From the NCBI GenBank assembly GCA_003169895.1, contig PNAE01000007.1:1490880-1554879 (forward strand): a stretch of DNA of 64,000 nucleotides, written 5' to 3'. The notes beneath the pieces were generated by a model. The model did not search any database, was not told the DNA's origin, and saw nothing but the letters and a program-made list of their open reading frames with translations. Origin of the DNA: Gemmatimonadota bacterium (GTDB taxonomy: Bacteria > Gemmatimonadota > Gemmatimonadetes > Gemmatimonadales > GWC2-71-9). Positions within the stretch are counted from its first letter, which is position 1, and every line of letters begins with the position of its first letter. A program made the translations under genes and the position numbers. Shown one piece after another: positions 1 to 7,894 of the stretch.

Positions 1-2
1 CG

Positions 3-1532
3 CCGCTCAAGGTCGACGGCAGCGCGGTGTTCGGCATCGACGTCAAGGTGCCGGGAATGCTGGTCGCCGTGGTGGCGCGCTGTCCGGTATTTGGCGGCAA
101 GGTCGCGAGCTTCGATGCGGCGAAGGCCAAGGCGATCCCCGGTGTGCGCGATGTGGTGCAGATCTCGAGTGGCATCGCCGTGGTGGCCGACGGCTACTGG
201 CCGGCCCACCAGGGTCGCGCAGCGCTCGACGTGAAATGGGACGAGGGTGCGAACGCGAAGGTGTCGAGCGAGAGCATCGCGACACTGTTCGCGGCAAAGG
301 TGGCGCATCCGGGTGCGATGGCCCACCACGTGGGACATCCTGAAGCGGCGCCGGCTGGGGCAACCATGATCGACGCGGTCTACCAGACGCCGTTCCTGGC
401 GCACGCCACGATGGAGCCGATGAATTGCACGGCGCACGTCCGTCCCGATGGCGTCGACATCTGGGCGCCGACGCAGCTGCAGACCGGCGCGCAGATGACC
501 GGTGCGGCGATCGGTGGCGTGCCGCCGGAGAAGGTGATGGTGCATACCACCTACCTGGGCGGCGGGTTCGGGCGCCGGATCGAGCAGGATTTCATTGCGG
601 AGGCGGTCGAGACGTCGAAGGCGATGAAGGTGCCCGTGAAGGTCATCTGGTCGCGGGAAGACGACATCCAGCACGACTTCTACCGGACGGCCACCCTCCA
701 TCAGCTTCGCGGCGGCGTGGATGCGCAGGGCAAGCCGGTGTTCCTGACCCATCGCATGGCCGCACCGTCGGCCATGATTCGGTTCTTCCCTCAGGCCGTC
801 AAGAACGGCCTCGACGGGGAGCTCGTCGAAGGCGCGGTGGAGCTGGCCAAGGCGTACGCGATTCCCAACGCGCATATCGATTGCATCATGACCGACACCG
901 GCATTCCCGTGGGGTTCTGGCGCTCGGTGAGCGGCTCGTACAACGGGTTCGTGGTCGAAAGTTTTTACGACGAACTCGCTCACGCGGCCAAAAAGGATCC
1001 GTACGAATTCCGTCGCGATCTTCTCGCGGGGGCTCCGCGCTTCCTGGGCGTCCTCAAACTCGCTGCCGAGAAGGCCGGGTGGGGGACGCCGCCCGCCGCG
1101 GGGATCTCGCGCGGGATTGCGGTGTTCAAGTCATTCGAGAGCTACGTGGCCGAGGTGGCTGAGGTCTCGGTGGCGAGCGACGGGACGGTGAAGGTGCATC
1201 GCGTGGTCTGTGCGGTGGACTGCGGCCCCGTGGTCAACCCGGCGATCGTGGAATCACAGATGCAGGGCGCGATCGTCTATGGCCTTACCGCGGCACTCTA
1301 CGGCGAAATCACCATCGACAAAGGGCGCGTGGTGCAGGGCAACTTCGACACGTACAAGATGTTGCGCATGAACGAGATGCCCGTGGTCGAGGTGCACATC
1401 GTGCCGAGCACCGAGGCGCAGGGTGGCGTGGGCGAGCCGGGGACGCCGCCGATCGCGGCAGCGGTGTGCAACGCGATCTTCGCGGCGACAGGCAGGCGCA
1501 TCCGGAGGCTGCCGATCGGCAAGGTGGTGTGA
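3..1532 (+). CDS. Molybdopterin-binding subunit, xanthine dehydrogenase/IorB family (5' partial)
   Basis: This is the large molybdenum-cofactor-binding subunit of an aldehyde/isoquinoline oxidoreductase of the xanthine dehydrogenase family, which hydroxylates aldehydes or N-heterocycles using water. The reading frame is open from the first bases of the window, so the N-terminus lies outside it; the GTG at 27 is internal. Visible family motifs are HATMEPMN near nt 403, the cofactor loop GGGFGRR near nt 557, [13 protein letters not shown] near nt 913, and GVGEPGTPP near nt 1427, whose Glu is the expected catalytic base. The single-chain layout resembles IorB/CoxL-like proteins, which usually pair with a small 2Fe-2S subunit; that partner is not visible and may lie to the left. 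The substrate cannot be told from the sequence. The gene converges on the next gene with a 15-bp gap. Confidence 0.9.
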   Translation, partial: PLKVDGSAVFGIDVKVPGMLVAVVARCPVFGGKVASFDAAKAKAIPGVRDVVQISSGIAVVADGYWPAHQGRAALDVKWDEGANAKVSSESIATLFAAKVAHPGAMAHHVGHPEAAPAGATMIDAVYQTPFLAHATMEPMNCTAHVRPDGVDIWAPTQLQTGAQMTGAAIGGVPPEKVMVHTTYLGGGFGRRIEQDFIAEAVETSKAMKVPVKVIWSREDDIQHDFYRTATLHQLRGGVDAQGKPVFLTHRMAAPSAMIRFFPQAVKNGLDGELVEGAVELAKAYAIPNAHIDCIMTDTGIPVGFWRSVSGSYNGFVVESFYDELAHAAKKDPYEFRRDLLAGAPRFLGVLKLAAEKAGWGTPPAAGISRGIAVFKSFESYVAEVAEVSVASDGTVKVHRVVCAVDCGPVVNPAIVESQMQGAIVYGLTAALYGEITIDKGRVVQGNFDTYKMLRMNEMPVVEVHIVPSTEAQGGVGEPGTPPIAAAVCNAIFAATGRRIRRLPIGKVV

Positions 1533-1547
1533 CCGGGTGTGGCGCGC

Positions 1548-3218
1548 TCAGCCGTCAGCCTTTCCCCAGTCATACGTTTGCTCGGCACCGGTCAACTTCC
1601 ACCGCGACGGCCACGTCGAGTTCATCCAGTCGAGCGGCTCGCCCAGCGGTTCGGGCTTCGCCGCGAGCGCGAGTGCTGCGCGGAGGTCGCGGCGCTGGTC
1701 GGCGCCGAGGGCGTCGGTCGCCAGCGAGACGAAGAGCATCGTGCCACTCCGTGCCACCAGGTCGAGCCACTGACGATTGAGTTCCCACGGCACCGCGGTG
1801 GTCACGCCGACACAATCGGGGTCGGCGGCGTAGAAGGCCCCATGCTGCGCGCCGCGGAACGCCAGCGAGTTGACCCCCATCCTTCGCGTACGCGGCCACT
1901 CCGTGCCGCTGACGTCGTCGCCGATCCGGCACATCTCGAAGCTACCGGCGGAAAGATGACTCACCGTGTTGCAACCAATGATCAGCGCGTCGCCTGCCGC
2001 GGTACGGATCGTCTGGTACAACTCGTTGATCACCTCCGCACTCGTACGCCGCGCCCCTTCGGCAAAGGTCCAGCCGTCACGCGTGACGGCAGCTCCCATC
2101 TGGAATCCCCACCGCCCGAAAAGATCGAACGATGTGTAGTCGTGCTTGATCAGGTCCATCCCCCAGTCACGGAGACGCGCGATGTCGCCGGAGATTTTCT
2201 CCCGCACGCCGGCTACCGTCGGGTCGAGCACACTGCGGTCGCGCGGCAGCCGCCAACTGTCGGGCACATCGCCCGGCGCTTCGAGCGGTCGGATCCACGC
2301 TCCCATCCGGCCGCCGACTCGCCGCACATCGCCGACGAGCGCCGGAAGATCCGGGAAATTCTCGTTGCCGCGGTCCCACGTGCCGACAGCGCTCCGGCTG
2401 GTACCGCGTCCGGGTTGCCAGCCATCGTCGATCACCACGAACGGGCGGTTGCGGCCCACAGGTGAGAGATCCACAATCCGGTGCGCATCGGCGAGCGCGC
2501 TCATGGCGCTGTTCTTTCCGTACGCCCAGTACCAGTCGTTGCTGCCATAGACGGGCTCGGCTGGAAGTCGCGGATTGGCGCACATCTGGTGGCAGAACGC
2601 CCTGAGTGATGCGAACGCCGACTCGCCGCCGCGTCCGGCGCGGCAGACCACGTCGCAGAGGTTGAGCGCACGCTCGCCGAGCTGCACGGCGGTACCACCG
2701 CTTCGCACGTCGGCCCAGAGGGTAATGCCGGCCGGATCGGCCTGCCAGAAGCAGAGCGCCGCGGCGCCGGTGCGGACACCGTAGCCGTCGGCACGTGTTC
2801 CGTCCCACGCAATCATGTACCACGGCATCACGCGGTCGGGGACAAATCCGCGCCACTCGAAGTCGCCGTAGCCCCGCTCCCAGGCGTCACCAAGGAGCAG
2901 ACGCGTCCGGTTCAACTGCCCGCGCCAACGGAGTCCCACGCGCAGGACGTCAACCGCCGGCGCGGTCAGCTCGACCCGGAGCGCGCCCGGCATGTCGACC
3001 ATCCGGACCGAGACGCCGCCGCCGTCCCATCGGCCGCCCCCGGCGCGCCGAAGTTGCTGGTCGCCGGACGCCGTCCGCACGCAGACGGCGTCGGGACCGT
3101 GGCCGAGATCGAGAAACGTGCCCTGCGCGTCGCCATTCCTGACGATGAGAGAGCCGGGGAGTGCCGTCGCGACGAGCGCGCCAGTGTTCTGCTGCAGGAA
3201 GCGGCGCCGGGATGTCAT
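1548..3218 (-). CDS. Tat-exported alpha-galactosidase-like glycoside hydrolase (clan GH-D)
   Basis: A 556-residue secreted glycosidase related to GH36/GH27 alpha-galactosidases. The N-terminus has a twin-arginine signal (SRRRFLQ followed by a hydrophobic stretch), so it is probably exported folded. A beta-rich N-terminal part is followed by a (beta/alpha)8 barrel with [20 protein letters not shown] (candidate nucleophile Asp about 360) and [11 protein letters not shown] (candidate acid/base Asp 434 or 435), and later [11 protein letters not shown], typical of the clan. The ATG has a good AGGAG ribosome site six bases upstream. Its start overlaps by 4 bp (ATGA) the stop of a short open stretch that looks like the tail of a lost upstream gene. 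The exact sugar specificity is unknown; a second enzyme of the same clan lies at 15629. Confidence 0.8.
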   Translation of the reverse strand: MTSRRRFLQQNTGALVATALPGSLIVRNGDAQGTFLDLGHGPDAVCVRTASGDQQLRRAGGGRWDGGGVSVRMVDMPGALRVELTAPAVDVLRVGLRWRGQLNRTRLLLGDAWERGYGDFEWRGFVPDRVMPWYMIAWDGTRADGYGVRTGAAALCFWQADPAGITLWADVRSGGTAVQLGERALNLCDVVCRAGRGGESAFASLRAFCHQMCANPRLPAEPVYGSNDWYWAYGKNSAMSALADAHRIVDLSPVGRNRPFVVIDDGWQPGRGTSRSAVGTWDRGNENFPDLPALVGDVRRVGGRMGAWIRPLEAPGDVPDSWRLPRDRSVLDPTVAGVREKISGDIARLRDWGMDLIKHDYTSFDLFGRWGFQMGAAVTRDGWTFAEGARRTSAEVINELYQTIRTAAGDALIIGCNTVSHLSAGSFEMCRIGDDVSGTEWPRTRRMGVNSLAFRGAQHGAFYAADPDCVGVTTAVPWELNRQWLDLVARSGTMLFVSLATDALGADQRRDLRAALALAAKPEPLGEPLDWMNSTWPSRWKLTGAEQTYDWGKADG

Positions 3219-3310
3219 GATTGACTCCTCGACGCCGCCCGAGGCAGCGGGACATCCCAGCCCAGTTCTCGCATCACCGCAGCGTGCTCCGGTTCGCCGG
3301 TCCTACTTCG
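3215..3310 (-). pseudogene. Possible C-terminal tail of a deleted gene coupled to the GH-D gene
   Basis: A 31-codon open stretch reads GEPEHAAVMRELGWDVPLP and ends in a TGA that overlaps the ATG of the glycosidase gene as ATGA, the usual sign of translational coupling in this genome. An in-frame TGA at 3311-3313 closes it upstream, right beside the end of the next gene. The peptide has ordinary amino-acid composition and codon choice for the region. I read it as the 3' end of a coding gene whose body was deleted. Short length makes chance possible. Confidence 0.3.
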
Positions 3311-3319
3311 TCAACGCGA

Positions 3320-4165
3320 CTACGGCGTCTTCTTCGGCGCCGCCTTGCGCTGCCAGTACCCCGGGTCGGCCGTTACCCATGCCGGGGGCGGGACGCTCTG
3401 CTGCGGGGCGAAGGCGAAGATGTCGGTCTGGGAGCTGACGATCGCAGCCGCCTGGTTTGCCGTCATCTTCATCCGGGCGGTCGAGTCGCCGAGCGCCGCA
3501 ATGTAGGCCGTGCCGTGAATCGTGGCGCTCTGATCGAGCTCGGCGAGGGATTTCAGGGCCGTGATGATGAAAAAGGTGCCCGCGGGGGCGCCGGCCGCGG
3601 CCTGCCACATCGAGTACTTGTCGGCAGCCTTGACGCTCTCGTGCGCCGCCTTGACCATCCTCCGGTTTTCCACGTACTCGGTGTTATGCCCCGGCCGGAT
3701 CGAGACGCGCGTGACCACGAAGTACCGGCTGGCGGCCAGGTCGGCCGGCCCGCCGTAGCTCAAGTCCTCGCGGAAGGTCAGCACCATCAGGCGACCATCG
3801 CTCAGGTAGTCCGCCTCCGGTGCCGTATACTGCTTGTTGACCGCGACGAGCGCGGCGTTGTCGGCGTTGGCCTTGTTGGTCTTCTCCAGGTCGGCCCAGT
3901 CGGTGTACGGGCTCATGTACCAGTTTTCCGTCGCGCCACTCATTGCCGTGAGGGCGAGGAATGGCTTCGGCGACTTGGTTGCCGCGACGGCTCGGGCCCA
4001 CGCATTCTCGTGCGCGTCGTGCGCGTCGCCCTTCCCCGGCTTGACCGACTCCCGGTAGACGGTGAGGACCTTGAATTCCGGAGCCGCGGGCGCGGCCTGC
4101 GCGCCAAGGGCAGCGGGTGCCACAACGGTGAGGACCAGCGAGAGACGGGCAACGAATCGCTTCAT
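3320..4165 (-). CDS. Secreted hypothetical protein, possible NIPSNAP/dimeric-barrel-like repeat
   Basis: A 281-residue protein with a clear Sec signal peptide (MKRFVARLSLVLTVVAPAALGAQA) and no further membrane segment, so probably periplasmic. The ATG at 4165 was chosen because a GGAGCT ribosome site precedes it and the signal peptide starts there; a longer frame upstream has no export signal. The mature part seems to contain two related halves, each with a pattern like FKVLTVYRESVKPGKGDAH and FVVTRVSIRPGHNTEYV, which resembles the ferredoxin-like alpha/beta barrels of NIPSNAP or antibiotic-monooxygenase-type proteins. That fold suggestion is an inference; the function is unknown. Confidence 0.75.
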   Translation of the reverse strand: MKRFVARLSLVLTVVAPAALGAQAAPAAPEFKVLTVYRESVKPGKGDAHDAHENAWARAVAATKSPKPFLALTAMSGATENWYMSPYTDWADLEKTNKANADNAALVAVNKQYTAPEADYLSDGRLMVLTFREDLSYGGPADLAASRYFVVTRVSIRPGHNTEYVENRRMVKAAHESVKAADKYSMWQAAAGAPAGTFFIITALKSLAELDQSATIHGTAYIAALGDSTARMKMTANQAAAIVSSQTDIFAFAPQQSVPPPAWVTADPGYWQRKAAPKKTP

Positions 4166-4352
4166 GGTAGCTCCAGCGGATGTGAAGTCAGGCGGCGAGC
4201 CCCGGAGTGGGCGATCCACCGCTCGTTGTCCCAGCGCAACGGATGGCGGAAGTAGCCGGCAATCTGCCGGATTTCGACAAGCTACCGCCTGCACCGGATT
4301 ATGCTAGCCCGGCCGGGGGCCAGGGCGGATGCGGGGCGGGCCGCGAGGTCAG

Positions 4353-4727
4353 TCACCGCTTCACCCGCGCCCGCAGGTCATCAAACCAGTTCTCCACGAG
4401 TACGGCTCTGACCGACGTCGATGCCCGGCCGGACGACCGCTGCCGCTCAAACAGAAAGCTGTGCCTGTCGGGCGTGACGCTGTACGACTGATGGAAGGGG
4501 TCCACCGCGAACCCGACCGCATCGAACAGCGGCTGCAGTCGAACGACTTCGAAGGCCGGGCTGGTCCGGACTTCCGCCGCGACGAGCCGAGTCGCGCCGT
4601 CGATGAAGAAGCGCTCGCGTCCATCAGGCGACCAGACGGGCTCGCTGCCGCCTCCGGTCGACACCTGCCAGCGACCGCCGGAAGTTTCCGGAAAGGGCCG
4701 CACGAAGACCTCGGTGGTGCCCGCGGC
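4353..4727 (-). pseudogene. Remnant of PD40/TolB-like C-terminus of a Ser/Thr kinase
   Basis: The open frame from 4727 encodes only the last part of a protein: EVFVRPFPETSGGRWQVSTG, then GSEPVWSPDGRERFFIDG and a tail ending LVENWFDDLRARVKR. In this bacterial group that is the characteristic end of kinases with a WD40-like PD40 propeller. An in-frame TGA at 4728-4730 precedes it, and the 160 bp up to the next gene hold no kinase domain and no missing propeller blades. The gene has therefore lost its 5' end and is probably not expressed as a functional protein. It could only be alive if a short protein starts at the GTG at 4703. Confidence 0.7.
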
Positions 4728-4886
4728 TCAGGCGTGATGGAGCGTTTGGCGATGTCTGGGGGACGGCAACTCATCAATATGCTGGGCAGGCGGTGGGCTG
4801 GTAAGGGCACCTCCAGTCGCGAAGCTCCCTCGGAACGGCGCGCCCTCCGCCGCGTGCGACCTGGGCGGCGCTCAGGGCGACATTCG

Positions 4887-6296
4887 TCAGTGCACCGCCG
4901 TCGGCACCGTGCGGTTCGTCACTGTCGCATCACCGATCTCGCCATAGACATTGTCTCCCCAGCAGTACGCCGTGCCCGCCGCGGTCAGGCCGCAGGTATG
5001 CAGATGACCGGCGACGAGCTTCACGAAGCTGAGGCCGCCGCTCACCGGTGTCGGCGTGAGGCGAGCCGTGGTGGTGCCATCGCCGAGCTGCCCGAACGTG
5101 TTGTCGCCCCAGCAGAACGCCGCGCCACTGGCGGTGAGCGCGCAGCTGTGGTGGGTGCCCAGCGCGAGCTGCGTGAATGCATGACCGCCCGACACCAGCG
5201 TCGGCGTGAGCTGGCTGGTGGTCGTGGCGCCGTTGCCGAGCTCTCCCATGGAACCAATACTCCCCCAGCAGTAAGTGGCGCCGGCCGCAGTCGCTGCACA
5301 GGTATGAGCGAACGAGGTCGCCATGTGTGCAAAGGAGAAACCGCCGCTCACCGCGGTCGGGACGCTGCGATTGAGCTGCGTGCCGTCGCCCAGGTTCCCG
5401 AGGTTGGCACCCCAGCACAACATCGCTCCCGCACTGGTGCGGCCGCACGCATAGTCGCTGAGTGACGACAGATCCACAAACACCAGTCCGCCATTCACTG
5501 CGGTAGGGGCGTAATACTCGGCATTATTTCCCAGCGAGCCGTTGAGATTGTCTCCCCAGCAGTAGGCGATCCCCGCGGTGGTCAGGCCGCAGTCATGGCC
5601 AAGGCCCACGGTGAGCTGCATGAACGAAAGGCCGCCGGTCACTGCCGTGGGCACCAGCTTGTTGTTGCTGGTGCCGTCGCCGACGAGGTTCCCCCAGCAG
5701 TACGCCACCCCGGCCGCGGTCCGCGCGCAACTGTCGTTCGGCCCGGTCTCGATTTCGGCAAACGTGAGGCCACCGCTGACCAGCGTCGGCACTGAGTGAT
5801 TGAACGTCGTGCCGTCGCCGATCTGGCCGGCGATGTTGTGGCCCCAGCACCAGCTCGATCCATCGGTGGTGCGGCCGCAGGTCGTGTAGTCGTATCCCGC
5901 GGCGAGATCGGCGAACACGTGGGTCGTGCCGCCGCCCGTTGTCGCTACGGTGATCGCCGCAAGCGCCGAATGGCCGCCCACTGACGCGGTGATGGTGGTG
6001 CTGCCGACCGCAACGGCGGTGACCACTCCACCCTGTGTCACCGTCGCAACCGCCGGTGTACTGCTCAACCATTGAACGGTTCGCGTGAGCGTCGAGTCGG
6101 AGCGATTCAATGCGCTCGCCGTCAGCGTGATCTGCTGCCCCGGAGCCAGCGCCGCGATCGTAGCGCTCAGCGTGACGTGATCGACGGTGGTATCGGCGGT
6201 GGTACCGGTCATGCTGCTACTGCTGCTGCAGGCCGTGGCGGCAACCGATGCGGCAACGACGGTCAAGCTGAATGCAACGGCACGGGTAGGGAACAT
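4887..6296 (-). CDS. Big2/RCC1-repeat lipoprotein
   Basis: A 469-residue surface or periplasmic protein. The ATG at 6296 follows a GAGGTG ribosome site; the longer frame lacks one. A signal peptide ends in a weak lipobox (ATAC followed by a Ser run), suggesting lipidation. Residues of roughly 40-125 form a bacterial Ig-like group 2 domain (VTLSATIAALAPGQQITLTA). The rest consists of RCC1-type repeats of about 50 residues, each with a YCWGDN/LGDGT core; Cys pairs recur in each blade (CGRTTDGSSWCWG). These repeats fold as a seven-bladed propeller and usually mediate binding. It resembles the protein at 7895. The ligand is unknown. Confidence 0.85.
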   Translation of the reverse strand: MFPTRAVAFSLTVVAASVAATACSSSSSMTGTTADTTVDHVTLSATIAALAPGQQITLTASALNRSDSTLTRTVQWLSSTPAVATVTQGGVVTAVAVGSTTITASVGGHSALAAITVATTGGGTTHVFADLAAGYDYTTCGRTTDGSSWCWGHNIAGQIGDGTTFNHSVPTLVSGGLTFAEIETGPNDSCARTAAGVAYCWGNLVGDGTSNNKLVPTAVTGGLSFMQLTVGLGHDCGLTTAGIAYCWGDNLNGSLGNNAEYYAPTAVNGGLVFVDLSSLSDYACGRTSAGAMLCWGANLGNLGDGTQLNRSVPTAVSGGFSFAHMATSFAHTCAATAAGATYCWGSIGSMGELGNGATTTSQLTPTLVSGGHAFTQLALGTHHSCALTASGAAFCWGDNTFGQLGDGTTTARLTPTPVSGGLSFVKLVAGHLHTCGLTAAGTAYCWGDNVYGEIGDATVTNRTVPTAVH

Positions 6297-6423
6297 CTCA
6301 ATGCACCTCGACTGTATTCTGGACTGCGGCACCCTGTTCGGTGTGCCGAAACGAAACGATGACCGGGCCGGCGACGGTGGCCGTGAACCGGAACAGCCGC
6401 CAGCCCTCGCGTAGAACTGCCCG

Positions 6424-6951
6424 CTATGGCTTCTTCGCCGTTGGGGGGAGGTGCCCCTTGAGCCGGAGGTAGATCGCCGACTGACTGTAGTGGTCGGCCC
6501 AATCGCCGGTGGTGATCGTCATGACCGCCGCGCGTGTCATCATCCTGCCGCCGAAGAAGGGGACTTCCTCGCCCAGCTTCGAGTCATCGAGGCTGGCGAG
6601 CGCGTTGTCGCAGAACGTGAACGTTTCCCTGAGTCGCGCGACGAGCGCCTCCTTGCTGGCCGTGTCGGCCACGGTGGTGCGCGCCGGCGCCTTCACGCCA
6701 CCGATCGCGCCGCAGAGGAAGTCGTTGCCCTGCGCAAGATGCACCACGACCTGCGCGAAACTCATTTGCGCCGGAGTCGGTTTGAACCCATAGTCTCCCG
6801 CCGGCATCTCCTCGGCGGCGGCGATGAGATTCCTGGCCTTGTCGGTTGCGTCGGCGCGGAACGCCTTGGCGACGGGCGCCGGCGCCTGGGCGGCGACGAG
6901 GGAAGGCAACGGGGCAAGGACCAGCATGAGCAAGCGGGCTCGGATCAGCAT
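6424..6951 (-). CDS. Secreted DinB-like four-helix protein
   Basis: A 175-residue protein with a Sec signal peptide (MLIRARLLMLVLAPLPSLVAAQ) followed by a DinB/YfiT-like helical domain. The family binds divalent metal through three His residues; visible candidates are VVVHLAQGNDFL in the middle and DWADHYSQSAIYLRLKG near the end, the latter matching the family's final helix. The start at 6951 is set by an AGGAC ribosome site and the signal peptide. Most DinB-family proteins are cytoplasmic thiol-dependent transferases, so an exported copy is a variant common in this phylum. Its substrate is unknown. Confidence 0.8.
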   Translation of the reverse strand: MLIRARLLMLVLAPLPSLVAAQAPAPVAKAFRADATDKARNLIAAAEEMPAGDYGFKPTPAQMSFAQVVVHLAQGNDFLCGAIGGVKAPARTTVADTASKEALVARLRETFTFCDNALASLDDSKLGEEVPFFGGRMMTRAAVMTITTGDWADHYSQSAIYLRLKGHLPPTAKKP

Positions 6952-7578
6952 GGTGGCGTCCTGTGGGTGAGGCGGACCGTGACGGCATGCCCAGTCCGCG
7001 TTGCCAGCAATTATACGCGAAACATGGCCGCAGGTCACCGTGGCGCTTCAGCGCTGGAATCCGTTCGATGCGTAATGGTGATGGGAGGCGCGACCAGTCG
7101 GCCGCGCCGTTGCAACGTCGCGGTATGATTCAGGGGCAGATAATGCGGCCGTCGGCACTCCCCACCCTTCGCGAACGAGCTACGTGCCAACTGCAGATTG
7201 CCAGACGGTTTGCTCGGGTCGTACCGTTCTCTTGACAGGCCCCACGCTGCCTCCGTCCGACTCAGTACGCCAGATCAAACGCCCCATTCGTCACCACGCG
7301 GTTTTCGGTGGCGGCATATCCGATAGCGAAGCGACTTGTCGTCTCTGGCCAAGGTTGGATTTCCCGGCGCGCCCGCCCCAACCGGAGGGATGTCCGCATG
7401 GACTGATCGCCGATAACGCCGCGCCAGGGACTGCATCATGGGCTTTCGGCTCCTCCCCCCGACGGCGCAATTCCCGGCGCAATGATCCGCTTCAGTCCCT
7501 TCCGACGCCTATGAATGAGAGTTACACTCAGCTTCCCGCGACTGGACTCGCAGCTACCGCACCCCAGGAGACCCACCG
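6952..7578. other. Gene-poor stretch with one possible gene tail
   Basis: No convincing complete gene lies here. On the minus strand a short frame ending at a TGA (7262-7264) reads RFAIGYAATENRVVTNGAF and then DLAY, which has the look of the C-terminal strand of an outer-membrane barrel with a terminal aromatic residue. It breaks down in quality within about 40 codons upstream. I list it only as a possible fragment. No promoter or terminator can be called with confidence. Confidence 0.3.
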
Positions 7579-7734
7579 ATGCCCCGATCCGTCAGTCGGC
7601 ACACCGGCGCAGCATTGCTGCTCGCCGCAGTACTCGCAGGGGCGCCTGGCCGCGGCTCCAGTAACACGACCGTTGGCCCGTCCGGTTCCATCGCGCTCAG
7701 CCTGAGCCCCACGTCGGCCACCCGACAGAACTAA
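7579..7734 (+). pseudogene. Truncated lipoprotein/secreted protein: signal peptide and first strand only
   Basis: An AGGAG ribosome site seven to eight bases ahead of an ATG starts a 51-codon frame. It encodes a signal peptide (GAALLLAAVLAGAPGRGSS), a Thr/Gly/Ser linker and SIALSLSPTSAT, the opening strand of a bacterial Ig-like domain, and then stops at TAA. The beginning is exactly what a Big2/RCC1 lipoprotein such as its neighbour would need, but the domain is cut off after about 12 residues. I read it as a truncated relative whose body was lost or replaced by the intact gene that starts 160 bp downstream. Expression of a short secreted peptide is possible. Confidence 0.5.
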
Positions 7735-7894
7735 GAAATCGGCCGGCACGACGGTGGCGTGCGGGTGATCCCGCTTGAGCCGTCTTCACGCTATATCCGA
7801 AGTACACGCCCCAGGTCGGCCGGTAGCCTGGAAAGGCCCCAACTCAGCTTTCGGACGCCCAAGACCATTGCCACCTCGACCCGGACAACCCGTT

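Noticed and set aside
3221..4255. 344-codon plus-strand open frame
   Set aside because: It lies opposite the secreted protein at 3320, which has a signal peptide and ribosome site; this frame is Arg-rich and domainless.
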